Below, piece after piece: positions 11,485 through 21,532 of a stretch of DNA of 64,000 nucleotides. The position numbers and the translations under genes are program-made. The notes under the pieces were generated by a model that ran no database searches, had not been told where the DNA came from, and worked only from the letters and a program-made list of their open reading frames with translations. Source of the stretch: Brenneria roseae subsp. roseae (lineage in GTDB: Bacteria > Pseudomonadota > Gammaproteobacteria > Enterobacterales > Enterobacteriaceae); assembly GCF_003115845.1 (NCBI RefSeq), contig NZ_KZ819023.1, forward strand, positions 394,314 through 458,313, written 5' to 3'. The stretch's first letter is position 1, and each line of letters starts with the position of its first letter.

Positions 11485-14400
11485 TTGCGCAGGATAAAAT
11501 GACGTTGCGCATTCCACAGTGGGTCAATCAAGGGCTGATTCAGGCGCAGCAGGCGGAAATCATCGCCGACGTGCTGGAAAATCAAGGCACCTTACTCGGC
11601 CTGACGCAGCTGGCATTGCAAACCCATCGTCTGATCAATCAGCAGGACGGCAAAATCTACAGCGCGCAGGATTTAATCCTCAAAACCGATGAACTGCAAC
11701 AAGACGGACAACTGCTGGCGTTAGGTAATCTGACGGCCGATATCAGCGGGCCGCTGGCGTTTTCGCGGCTATTGGCTGCCGGAAACCGGTTAACGCTTAA
11801 TGTCGCGGGCGATCTCGATCTGAGCGGTACGCTTCAGGGGCAATCTGTGGCGCTCGCCAGCGCCGGGAAATTGACCAATCAGGGCAATATTCTGGCCGGT
11901 GACGGCGATTCCCGTATTACCGCGCAGGATATTGTCCAACAGGAAGCGGGCAGTATTCAGGCGGGGGGGAATTTATCACTGGTGAGTGCAAATGATATTC
12001 ACAATCAAGGGCTGATTGGCGTCGCCGGTGATTTATTGATGCAGGCGGGCGGGCTACTGAATAATACCAGCCTGCTGTATGCCGCAGGTAATATGCGGTT
12101 ATTTTCCGATTCGCTCAGCAATGTATTCGGCAATATTCTGGCGGGAAATAATCTGTGGCTCCAGCGCGATGCACAGGGTAATGCCAGTAGCGCGGTATTA
12201 AATAGTTCCGGCACTATCGAAACTCAGTCTGGGGATATCACGATTACTACCGGCACGTTGACTAACCAGCGTGAAGGGCTGGTGGTGACGGAGACTCAAC
12301 TTGATGTTGGTCAGATGCCCTCTTGGGCAGGGGGAACAACGGCAAATATACCGATTGATTGGTTTAAAGCCGGTGAAGTAGGTATGTTCCGAAAAGAAAC
12401 AACTGTTAAAGGCGGTGGCAATAATGGTTCTAGTGAGAGCATACGCTATGACTTTATTTATGCTCCTTATGAAAAGGCGGATATTCAGAAAATAATTGCT
12501 GGTAGTAAATTCGTGGATGTGCACGTACAAGGTGATGCTGCAAGAATCAGTGCCGGGAATGATCTTTTTGTTAATGCAGGAGAATTAAATAATCAAGCGT
12601 CGCAAATTTTTTCAGTAGAAAATATTCTCTTAAAGGGAGGTGAAATAAATAATCAATCATATATTTCAGGGGGGGTTAATGAGGTTTTAATTTATGAATA
12701 TCAAGGGCAACCAATCAAAGTGGGTTTTGAGCAAAGATATGCCCTATACCGTCCATCCGAAGGTTTAGATACTTCTGCCATATATATTCTAAAAAGGTAT
12801 ATACCTTATGTACTATCAGGCACCCCAACCTACGAACAAACCATCGACGAAAGTTATAACGCCTTAATTCAGGCAGGCGGCACCATTACCGCCGATTTCG
12901 CCGAAGATATCAGCAATACCACGCTGCAACCGGGCAGCGGCGGTTTTATGCCCGGCACGGTAACGCCGGTATTAGCCTCCACCCAGGCGCTGTCACCGTT
13001 GCAGAAACAAACCACGCGCCAACTGGTGGATAACGATGCGTCGCTCAACGCGGACACCGTTGATCTGAGCAATACCGGCGTGGACGCCGCTGCGTTGGGG
13101 AGCAATGCCAGTGCGGTCAGCCCGGCGGCTAAAAATGTGACCTTAAGTAAGGTGACTGAACCCACGTTACAGTCCGGTGTGCAGGCAGAGCAGATTACCG
13201 CCGGAACGGCGGTCACACTGGAAAAACCGGGCGCGATTGCGGATGGCGCTTCGACGCCCGTCAGCGTCGAAGCGTCGGCGACAAGCCATCTCTCGGCTTC
13301 TGAACTGATGAGCGCCATCGGTAATGGTTTGCAGGCATTAAGCAGTAATCCACTGGCGGATTATCCGCTGCCTGCGGGCAACAATGGTCTGCTGGTCGTC
13401 GATCCGAGCAGCGATAGCCGTTATCTGATCCACACCAATCCCAAACTGGAGCAGCTAGGGCAGGTGGATAACAGTCTGTTCAATGAGTTGCAAAGCATGC
13501 TGGGGCAACAGCCCGCGACCACGGTGAAGGTGGAAACCAGTTCGCAATGGACGCAAACGGACAAGGTATTGGGTTCGTCCTATCTGCTGGACAAGCTGAA
13601 TCTGGATGCCGACCATGATTACCGTTTTCTGGGCGATGCCGAATTCGACACCCGCTACATCAGCAATGCCGTGTTGAGTCAGAGCGGGAAACGCTATCTT
13701 GACGGTACCGGTTCCGACTTGTCGCAAATGCAAATGTTGCTGGATAACGCGGCTACCGCGCAAAAAGGCTTGAACCTGCAATTGGGGGTCAGTTTAACGC
13801 CGGATCAGGTCGCCAACCTCAGCCAGAGCATCGTCTGGTGGGAAAATATTGAGGTCAACGGACAAACCGTACTGGCGCCGAAATTGTATCTGGCGCAGGC
13901 CGATAAGAATAACGTGCAGGGCAGCGCCATCGTCGCCAATCAGGTCAGTCTGAGCGCGGGAGGCAGCGTCACCAACAGCGGTACGATTAGCGCGGTTGAA
14001 TTACTGGCTATCGCCAGCGGCGACAAGATTGATAATCAGGAAGGCGGGTTGCTTAAATCGGACGGTAGTCTGAATCTGGTTGCGTTGAATAATATCACCA
14101 ACAGCGGTAGCCAAATCGAAGGCAACACGCTGCAACTTGCCAGCATTAACGGCGATATCATCAACAAAACCGAATCCCGCGAGTGGCAGACATCAGCGTC
14201 TGCCGCCTCGGGTAGTGGAATGGGCTACCTCACCTTTACCGAACTGGGTAAAACAGCGGAAATCACTGCGGCCAATAGCCTGACGATGACGGCAGGTCAT
14301 GATATTCGCAACGTAGCCGCAACGCTGAGCGCCGGGCAGGATATGACGCTGAATGCCGCTAACGATGTGTCGATTGAAGCGCTGACGTTGACCAATGATC

Positions 14401-17400
14401 GGCTGGATCAAGGCCGGAACCGCAGTCAATTGTCACTGAATACGGCGGTTCAGGGAAGTCAACTGACTGCGGACGGTACGTTGCAAGCCAATGCGGGCAA
14501 TAACATTCAGATTGATGCCGGCATGATTTCCGGCGGCGCAGGGTTATCGCTGACCGCCGCGAACGATATCCAACTGACGGCACAGCAAACCCTTCAGGAA
14601 ACGCTGAATCACAACGGCGGCAACACGGCGCAGCGCCGTACCCAGGAGATCGCGTCGACGCAATTGCTGAGTGGCGGCGACCTTGAGCTGCTGGCGGGAC
14701 GCGATGTGTTAGCAGAAGCGGCCAGTCTGAATGCCAAAGGCGATGCCACGTTGGCGGCTGGTCGCGATCTCAATCTGCTATCGGAGGAAGAGGAAAGCTA
14801 CAGCGGCAACTGGTGGAAGCGCCACGCTGACTGGCAGCAAAACATCACGCAGCAAAGTACCGAACTGACTGCCGGAGAAGGATTAATCCTGCAAGCCGGA
14901 AGAGACATCAACCTCCAAGCCGCGCAAGGAATTGCCGGAGGCGCGTTGACGGCGCAAGCCGGTAACGACATCAATCTGCTGTCTGCGACGGAAACACAGC
15001 ACACTTTCTTTGAAGAAACCAAGGTCAAGAAGAAAACCTTCTCGAAAACGGTGACGCATACCCTGAACGAAACGTTACAGACGGATGAGAAAGGCAGTCT
15101 GCTTTCCGGTGACAGTGTCACTATGGCGGCCAGTCATGATATCAATCTGCAAGGTTCGTCCGTGGTGGGAGATAATCAGGTCGTGCTGCTGGCGGATAAT
15201 GACGTCAACACCGCGGCCAGCGTGGAGAACTATCAGCACTACGAAGAGTATACAAAGAAAAAGAGCGGACTTTTCAGCAGTGGCGGTATCGGTTTCACTA
15301 TTGGTTCCACTTCGACCAGCCAGAAACTGCAAGATCAGGCCGTCACGCAAAGCCAAAGCGTGAGCACCCTTGGCAGCACCGGCCAGTCGGTTACGATTAA
15401 TGCGGGTAACGACGTCAATATCAGCGGCACGGATATGGTTGCCGGGCAAGATATCACGTTAACAGGCAACAACGTCACGATCGATCCCGGCTACGATCTG
15501 CGCACGCAACAGCAGCAGTTTGAGCAAAAAAGCAGTGGCCTTACGGTCGCGTTGTCGGGCGTGGTGGGTTCCGCGCTGAACAGTGCGGTACAAAATATTC
15601 AGGCGGCGCAAAGCGAAAGCGACGGCAGGCTGGCGCTGCTTCAGGGAATGAAAGCGGGATTATCCGGCTTCCAGGCTTATCAGGCCAGCCAGTCTGACTT
15701 GAACGATCAGGGATCTGCGTCATTTGTTGGCGTCAGCATTTCATTGGGGGCGCAAACATCGCGTTCCAGCCAGACGACGGAGCAACAGCAGAGCTTTGGC
15801 TCGACGCTGAACGCAGGACACGATATCGCGATTGAATCCCGTCAGGGAGACATCACGGTAACGGGCAGCCAGCTTAAGGCGGCTAATGACGTGGTGATGA
15901 ACGCCGCGCAGGATATCAACCTGCTTTCTTCTCGCAACAGTGAAACGCTCAGCGGTAAAAACAGCAGCAGCGGCGGCAATATTGGCGTCAGTTTAGGGAT
16001 AAGCAACGGCAGCGCCGGACTGAGTATTTTTGCCAATGTGAATGGCTCAAAAGGCCGCGAGACGGGCGTGGGTAACAGTTGGTCGGAAACCACGGTTGAC
16101 GCGGGCAGCGAAGTCAAACTGGAAAGCCAGCGTGATACCCGTCTGATTGGCGCTCAGGTAACGGGTGAGCATATCGACGTACAAACCGGTCGGGATTTGC
16201 TGCTGCAAAGCCAGCAGGACAGCGATCGCTATGACTCGAAACAGGTCAGTGGGTCTGCAGGCGGCAGTTTCACCTGGGGGTCGATGAGCGGCAGTGGTTA
16301 CTTCAGCGTCAGCCAGGACAAAATGCACAGCAACTACGACAGCGTGCAACAGCAAACCGGTTTCTTCGCGGGCAAAGAAGGATTTGACATCAAAACCGGC
16401 AACCATACCCAGCTTGACGCGGCGGTGATTGCCTCCACCGCCAGTGCGGATAAAAACACGCTGGATACGGGTACGCTGGGCTGGAGCGGAGTGGACAATA
16501 AGGCCGAATTCAAGGTAGAACACAGCGGGTTCGGCATGAGCGCCAGCCCCTCAATGAACGGAAACCTGCTGTCAACGCTGGCGATGAACGTACCGTCCGC
16601 ATTAATGTCGTTAGGTAACAACGGTAATGCATCCAGCACTACCTATGCGGCGGTGAGTGATGGTAGCCTGCTGATCCGGGATAATGCGAATCAGCAACAA
16701 GATATCACGACGTTAAGCCGCGATGTGGAGCACGCGAATAACGCGTTAAGTCCGATCTTTAACAAAGAGAAAGAGCAGAAACGGCTGAAGCAGGCTCAAC
16801 TTATCGGTGAACTGGGCGCGCAGGTGATGGATATCGTGCGTACCGAAGGCGAGCTGCGGGCGCAAAAGGCGGCGGAAGCATCAGGAGAGTCGAAGGTTTC
16901 ACGGCCGGATGATAATGCACCGGCAGACGAATGGGACGCTTATAAAAAAGCGCTGACGGAGACAGCGAGCTACAAAACCGCAATGGAAGAGTATGGTACC
17001 GGGGGGACTTACCAGCGGGCGGCTCAGGCGGCGACGGCAGCGATACAGGCGTTGGCGGGCGGCGATATCCAGAAAGCGATAGCCAGTGGCGCGTCACCGT
17101 ATCTGGCGCAGATGGTGAAAGATATCACGATGCCTCAGGGCGAGAGCGGGGCAACGGCTTCGGATATTGCAGCCAATGCGATGGCCCACGCGGTGGTTGG
17201 CGCAGTCGTCGCGCAACTCTCCGGGCAGGATGCGGCGGCGGGCGCCATCGGTGCCGCGGGTGGAGAGCTGCTTGCCCGTGTGATAATGGAAACCCAGTAT
17301 CCGGGCAAGAAAGTGGAAGACCTGACGGAAGAGGAAAAACAGTCTGTCAGCGCGTTATCGACGCTTGCCGCCGGGTTGGCATCGGGTCTGGCGACGGGTG

Positions 17401-18284
17401 ATACCGCTTCTGCCGCCAGTGGTGCACAGGCTGGGCGGAATGCGGTTGAGAATAACTTCCTCGGCGCAACATCTTCAGACAAACTCGACAAGGCTGTTGA
17501 GAAAATTAAGAACGGTGATAAGACATTAGCGACCGCTAATGAGCTGATTAAGCTGGAAAACGCCGATAAACGCAGTGATGCACTGGTGGATAAATTTACC
17601 AGAGACCCTTCAAAAATGGGTGAATCAGAGCAAGCTGAACTGGCGGGCTATCTGCGTGTTTATGCGTCTGAGATGGAGAAGGAGTACGGTTCTGCTGTTT
17701 CGCAGGAACTGGTCAAAGGTTTGCTCTCTGGACAGGATTACATAAAACGTAATCCTGACTCTGAAGCAATGTCTAAGGCTCAGGCAATCATGAACACTTG
17801 GGGCTATCACAAATCGAATGCCAGTATTGGTGATGCGCCCCTGATATTTGGCAGCAGTGTGCTTGGTACTACGATAAAAGAAGGAATGGCGCTTAATGCG
17901 GCTATTGGTGTTGGAGTTAATACAGTATCTCAGTTGTCTGGAAAAGAACCGTTCAGTTATGTCGATGCAATAATGGCAGGGATAACATCAGCGGCGACAA
18001 CAGGAAAAGGTATTGGATCATCAGCAGCTATAAATATGGCGGGAGCTGCGGTCGGCAGTGGCATTAAAGGGGAAGATCCTACTAATTCGGTTATTGGGGC
18101 TGGACTAGGTTCCGTTGCGGGGAGTAAAGCGGAAAAATATATTACTGGTGGACTATCGACAGCAGTTAAAGAGGGTACTGCTGAGGTGGTTGGCGCTGTT
18201 GGCGGTTCTACCGCAAGTGAGATAGTCAGTGATGCTGCAAAAAATGCTCTTGATAAAGCGGAGCATAAAGATGAGAAAAAATAA
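11448..18284 (+). pseudogene. hecA: HecA, C-terminal part with FHA repeats, VENN motif and toxin tip
   Basis: This is the continuation of hecA after the frameshift, about 2280 residues open. It has further FHA-1 repeats to about 12340 and a non-repetitive, Tyr-rich and AT-rich insert (12340-12850), placed like the receptor-binding region of CdiA proteins. FHA-2 type repeats with LTAGRD/LQAGRDIN patterns follow (14000-16500), then the pre-toxin region and the VENN motif at 17445-17456. After VENN come about 275 residues rich in Gly/Ala with hydrophobic stretches (17850-18200), forming the variable toxin tip. With the missing base restored, HecA would be about 4180 residues. It overlaps the following small membrane protein gene by 14 bp, as CdiA-CT/CdiI pairs do. 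It is probably an adhesin and contact-dependent inhibition effector; the toxin activity is unknown. Confidence 0.82.
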
Positions 18285-18528
18285 ACTATATGAGCTTGTT
18301 GCCCTAATTTACCGTTGCTTTTTTGTGTTTTTTTTCATTTGTTTTATAGCAAGTAGTTTGGGTTCATTGCTGGTTTTTTTTAAGACTGGTTATTTTGAAT
18401 TTAACTGGAAAGAAACTATTTTGCTTTCCCTTGAAAAAGGGGGGGGGATCGGTTTAGCTCTTGGATTGGGGCTATGGATAAAAGCAAGGCTACAAGAGCG
18501 TAAGAGTAGTAAAAAAACAAATCAGTAA
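18271..18528 (+). CDS. Small two-helix membrane protein, probable immunity protein of the HecA toxin tip
   Basis: An 85-residue protein with a basic N-terminus, one clear transmembrane helix (residues about 10-34, Phe-rich), a second hydrophobic segment (about 48-67, Gly-rich), and a basic tail. The ATG at 18271 has GGAG seven bases upstream and overlaps the hecA end. Position directly after the CdiA-type toxin tip marks it as the cognate immunity protein. A membrane immunity protein fits a membrane-active toxin, which agrees with the hydrophobic Gly/Ala-rich tip. I recognise no family. AT-rich composition unlike hecA suggests that toxin and immunity genes were acquired together. Confidence 0.6.
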   Translation: MRKNKLYELVALIYRCFFVFFFICFIASSLGSLLVFFKTGYFEFNWKETILLSLEKGGGIGLALGLGLWIKARLQERKSSKKTNQ

Positions 18529-18556
18529 GCTGGCAAATCCCAACCCTGGTCGTTAG

Positions 18557-19375
18557 GGTGTTGTTGAGAATAACTCGTTGAGCGCCAGTCAGGCACTGAG
18601 TTTTGATAAAGAGCTGTCAGATTGCCGGAAATCCGGTGGCGACTGCCAGGCTGTTATTGATAAGTGGAAACAGGTCAGCGACAAACAAAGCGCCGAAACC
18701 GATCAGAAACTGAAAGATAATCCACTGGAAGCACAGGTTGTTGATAAGGATGTCGCTCAAGGTGGTTCGGATATGGCGGATCGTCCGGGTTGGCTGGCGA
18801 ATCTTCCCGGTGTCGATGTGATGTCTAGCGAGGAAGCCAAAGCTTACGTTCAGCAGTGGAACGGACAGGATCTGGCGAATATTGATGTAAACAGCCCCGG
18901 CTGGACAAAATTTGCAGCGTTTGCATCAGATCCGGAGAACCAAGCAGCAGTGGCATCACTGGGAATACTGGGTAAAGATCTTGTTCTGATAGCAAAAAAT
19001 AGTTTTACAACTAAATCATTATTTAAGGAAATGACAACTCAGGGTATTAAATTTACACCTGAAAATGTTGTGAGTGCTGCAAAGGATAATAGCGGGAAGA
19101 TCATTTTCCTTGAGAAGGGTAATTCTACAGCAGGACTACAGCATATTGTCGAAGAACATGGTAGTCAATTTGCACAAATAGGTGTATCAGAGGCGCGTAT
19201 TCCTGATGTGGTAATGAAAGCTGTCACCGATGGTAAAATAGTTGGTTATCAAGGATCTGGTACTGGTCGGCCAATATATGAAACTATAATAAACGGTAAG
19301 AAATACAATATTGCCGTCACTGTAGGAAATAACGGGTATATCGTAGGTGCTAACTTGCGAGGTTCAGTCAAATGA
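18557..19375 (+). pseudogene. Orphan CdiA-CT toxin module 1 (VENN-headed, no start codon of its own)
   Basis: This frame opens after a TAG and reads GVVENNSLSASQ, so it begins exactly at a VENN motif (18563-18574) and has no upstream hecA body or ribosome site. Such displaced toxin tips are known as orphan CdiA-CT modules that can recombine onto the main gene through the shared VENN-coding DNA. After a helical linker (residues about 1-140), the last 90 residues look like a small RNase-type toxin domain of the BECR kind, with AGLQHIVEEHG as the likely catalytic His segment and a beta-rich end. The fold assignment is tentative. The immunity gene overlaps by four bases (ATGA). A TTG at 18578 is the first possible start, but expression as it stands is doubtful. 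Confidence 0.7.
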
Positions 19376-19668
19376 AGAAAATAAAATTGATGGCTGACTA
19401 TCATTGTCATCCATTATGGGGGACAACCCCAGAAGATTTTGGAGATATATCTCCTGAGGAACTGCCGATATCATCGGAATTGAAATATAGTCTCAGAGAA
19501 TGGGCTGAACGGTATGATGCCATACTTAATATGGATGATCCGGCATCGTCTGGTTTTAAAAATAAAGAGGAAGAAAAACGGTTTATTGATGATGGTTATA
19601 AACTGGCGCATCTTCTTCAGGAAGAACTTGGAGATACCTATAATATTATTTACCACTCTGAGTATTAA
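19372..19668 (+). CDS. Probable immunity protein for orphan toxin module 1
   Basis: A 98-residue acidic soluble protein with no signal or membrane segment. It starts in an ATGA overlap with the stop of the orphan toxin frame, which is the usual toxin-immunity arrangement, and is followed at once by a strong hairpin terminator. The motif DYHCHPLWG near the N-terminus is reminiscent of known small CdiI-type immunity proteins, but I cannot name the family. It may be expressed alone and protect against siblings that carry the matching toxin. Confidence 0.6.
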   Translation: MKKIKLMADYHCHPLWGTTPEDFGDISPEELPISSELKYSLREWAERYDAILNMDDPASSGFKNKEEEKRFIDDGYKLAHLLQEELGDTYNIIYHSEY

Positions 19669-19697
19669 TAAATCCCGGCCAACTGGCCGGGATTTAT
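19668..19697 (+). terminator. Intrinsic terminator closing cassette 1
   Basis: A perfect 13-bp stem (ATAAATCCCGGCC / GGCCGGGATTTAT) with loop AACT, overlapping the immunity gene stop and ending in an AT-rich arm. It shares the CCCGGcC...GGCCGGGA core with the terminator of cassette 2. Confidence 0.8.
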
Positions 19698-19709
19698 TTG
19701 TGCACAGAA

Positions 19710-19732
19710 AACCCCCAGCTAGGCTGGGGGTT
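19710..19732 (+). repeat. IS200-type left-end hairpin
   Basis: A 10-bp perfect inverted repeat with a 3-base loop. In IS200 elements the corresponding hairpin is recognised by the transposase or blocks incoming transcription. Confidence 0.65.
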
Positions 19733-19842
19733 CCGTAAAGCTTTCGGCTATAAGCCGGTTATAAAAACCCCTTTTGATTTGTTAAAACACCTTGCGGTCT
19801 GGCAACTGCAAAAGTTAAACAAGAAATCGAAAGGGGGTCCCA

Positions 19843-19917
19843 ATGGGGGACGAAAAGAGCTTAGCGCATACCCGATGGAACTGTAAATATCATATAGTTT
19901 TTGCACCGAAGTACCGA
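19843..19917 (+). pseudogene. tnpA: Truncated IS200/IS605 transposase gene, first 25 codons
   Basis: The first 25 codons match the IS200 TnpA N-terminus (start MGDEKSLAHTRWNCKYHIVF). The frame then runs into unrelated GC-rich DNA from 19918. An AAGGGGG purine run lies 8-14 bases before the ATG. Not functional. Confidence 0.75.
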
Positions 19918-20260
19918 ATGAAGGGCTTCACCTCGTCCCCGCCCCAACCCCGCTGCACTGGCTGTGCCCGGCTCGCAGTCGCAGGCTCCTTGCTCGTTGC
20001 CGTGCTCGCCATCTCCGCCCCGTGCGGCCCCCGCCGGGGGCCTCACCGCGAATGCGTTCACCTGCGGGCTTCGCCAGCCCGCACCCGGCAGACGCTTCAC
20101 CGTCCCACAGGCAAGCTGTGGAACGGCTCGCGCCGCTGCTATGATGTGGCGGTTGCAGGCGGCAAAGTCACGGCGGGGCGGTAGCGTGCCGGGGTGAAAA
20201 AGTGCGTATCGGGGCTTGGGTGTCCGGGCATCGAAACGTATCAGGAAAAACCGGCTGTAA
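19918..20260. other. GC-rich, hairpin-dense spacer between the toxin cassettes
   Basis: About 340 bp of clearly higher GC than the neighbouring cassettes. I see no credible gene; the open frames here on both strands have Pro/Arg/Ala-rich shadow-like products. It contains several short stems: GGCCCCCGCCGGGGGCC near 20026, GCGGGCT/AGCCCGC at 20064-20082, and CCACAG/CTGTGG near 20104-20120. The origin is unknown; it looks like a repeat or scar captured during cassette insertion. Confidence 0.5.
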
Positions 20261-20322
20261 CTGGCTGACTGCACAGGGAAAAGTTCTGTTCGCTGGCTGA
20301 GTCCGCAACAGAAGAAGTTGTT

Positions 20323-21039
20323 GTGGAGAATAACTTCTTCGGCAAGGCGCTGGTTGAAGGATGTGCAGTAGCGTCACCATGCCGAACCAAGATAGCAGAA
20401 CAGTTACTTGAAATCGGCGTGAAAGCGGGCATTACCGGTGTTGTAGCGAAAGAAATCGCGGACAAGCTCTCGTCGGAGGAATTGGAGCATCTTGTCACAT
20501 TGCAAATGATGGGCAATGATGAGATCACCGGGAAATATCTGGGCGCGTTGCAGGATAAGTATGCGCCGGATACTTCATCTAATCCGAATCTCGGTAAGGA
20601 TCTGACCAACGAGCAAAAAGTCGAGCTTGGCGGAACGGGGTCAGGCACACCGGGCGGTTGGGAGCCGCAGGATGAAGAGAATGCAAGGAATAAAGATAGC
20701 AATCAAATTGGGAAATGGTCGATTGATGAACTATCTGATGGCGCTAAACATATCGATCCAGCCTCTAAAAAAGGCGATCTAACTCTTGCTGGACGTGCTC
20801 TTCAAAAACATGGAAGTCGTGAAGGAAGTGCCTTCCCCTCAGCAAAGGGCAATCCATCGTCAATAAATGATCAAGGCCAAAAAATTGTAGATCGCATTCT
20901 GAACGATCCGAATAAGTCCGTTGTTCAGAGTAATACAGGGCGTTATGGGCAAGTAACTGACGTAATTTCTTCTAGTGGACGTGGGTTACGTTATGATGCA
21001 CAAGGTAAACTTATAGGCTTCTTGGAACCGCCAAAATGA
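20323..21039 (+). pseudogene. Orphan CdiA-CT toxin module 2 (VENN-headed)
   Basis: A second displaced toxin tip. The frame opens after a TGA near 20261 and reaches VVVENNFFGK (VENN at 20323-20334), with no upstream hecA body. About 238 residues follow: a helical linker to about residue 130, then a C-terminal domain (about 150-238) with AGRALQKHGSREGSAFP, a GN segment and a GRYGQV...GRGLRYD end. This pattern is common in C-terminal RNase-type domains of polymorphic toxins, but I do not assign a family number. The only start-like codon is the GTG of VENN itself. The immunity gene overlaps by four bases. Probably silent until recombined onto hecA. Confidence 0.7.
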
Positions 21040-21254
21040 CGAGTAAATTAACTGCACAAATAGCAAGTTTGCCAGACCGAGATAACGTTGTTTATGAGAT
21101 CTATTATGGCGCTAACCAAGTTGCAGAGATCTCAAATGAGCCTGATCTTGGTCTGCGAATAGAGATTTTTACTTGTCCTGATGGGGGGAGCTGGAGTTTT
21201 AATTTTAATGAATTTCGCTCCCTTATTGAACAAGCAGAGCGAAATATCACTTAA
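21036..21254 (+). CDS. Probable immunity protein for orphan toxin module 2
   Basis: A 72-residue acidic protein that starts in an ATGA overlap with orphan toxin 2 and is followed directly by a hairpin terminator. It has no signal peptide or membrane segment. By position and size it is the immunity partner of the cytoplasmic RNase-like toxin; the family is not recognised. Confidence 0.6.
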   Translation: MTSKLTAQIASLPDRDNVVYEIYYGANQVAEISNEPDLGLRIEIFTCPDGGSWSFNFNEFRSLIEQAERNIT

Positions 21255-21288
21255 TAACGATCCCGGTCACTTGGCCGGGATCGTTATT
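21253..21288 (+). terminator. Intrinsic terminator closing cassette 2
   Basis: A perfect 14-bp stem (AATAACGATCCCGG / CCGGGATCGTTATT) with loop TCACTTGG, followed by TTTT. It overlaps the immunity gene stop codon. Confidence 0.85.
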
Positions 21289-21296
21289 TTTACCCG

Positions 21297-21446
21297 TCAG
21301 AACCTCAGTTCAGCCTCAATCACCAGCTTTCCCCGCTCAACGATGACGATAACCGGTTGGCCGGTATTAAAACCGAGTTCTTCCAGCCACTTGCCGCTGA
21401 GCTTAAGTTTCGTACTGGCCGACCTGACATCGGATGAAGATGCGCA
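21297..21446 (-). pseudogene. symE-like toxin remnant (no start codon)
   Basis: On the minus strand a 49-codon frame bounded by stops reads ...TKLKLSGKWLEELGF NTGQP VIVIVERGKLVIEA... This matches the AbrB-like C-terminal core of SymE (LKLxGxWLEExGFxxGxPVxVxVxxGxLVI). The normal N-terminal part and a start codon are absent, so it is a relic. SymE genes are often associated with toxin cassettes and Rhs/Cdi loci in enterobacteria. Confidence 0.6.
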
Positions 21447-21483
21447 TCAGTAAGAAGGGGTTGACGGCGCTGGAAAGGAAGAA

Positions 21484-21512
21484 AATACTTACAGATACTA
21501 ATAGATAGTATT
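21484..21512 (+). promoter_or_regulatory. Candidate operator of the parDE pair
   Basis: Inverted repeat AATACT...AGTATT spanning 29 bp, with an internal GATACTA/TAGATAGTA echo, 21 bp upstream of the ParD start. ParD-type ribbon-helix-helix antitoxins bind such palindromes to autoregulate. Pattern-based only. Confidence 0.35.
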
Positions 21513-21532
21513 CCGTATGGTTGGAGGCAATG

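Larger units (their letters stand above)
19705..19920 (+). mobile_element. IS200/IS605-family element remnant (left end and tnpA start)
   Basis: The left part of an IS200-type element. The hairpin AACCCCCAGC-TAG-GCTGGGGGTT at 19710-19732 matches the end-proximal stem typical of IS200 left ends. A reading frame beginning at ATG 19843 gives MGDEKSLAHTRWNCKYHIVF and continues to KYR, the well-known N-terminus of IS200 TnpA (a Tyr transposase of about 150 residues). Homology stops at about 19917, leaving only 25 residues; the catalytic HUH and Tyr are absent, so the element is dead. It lies between the two orphan toxin cassettes. Confidence 0.8.

Noticed and set aside
5962..17810. Many antisense open frames of 60-150 codons within hecA
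   Set aside because: They are shadows of the GC-rich, repeat-coding strand, have no ribosome sites, and their products show no recognisable pattern.
5743..18284. CRISPR-like periodicity in hecA
   Set aside because: The roughly 60-bp periodicity is from protein-level hemagglutinin repeats; the DNA repeats are degenerate and there are no spacers.
19843..20274. Open frames on both strands over the IS200 remnant and GC-rich spacer (113 and 137 codons)
   Set aside because: The plus frame is 25 residues of TnpA joined to Pro/Arg-rich nonsense; the minus frame is the complementary shadow. Composition is not that of a protein.
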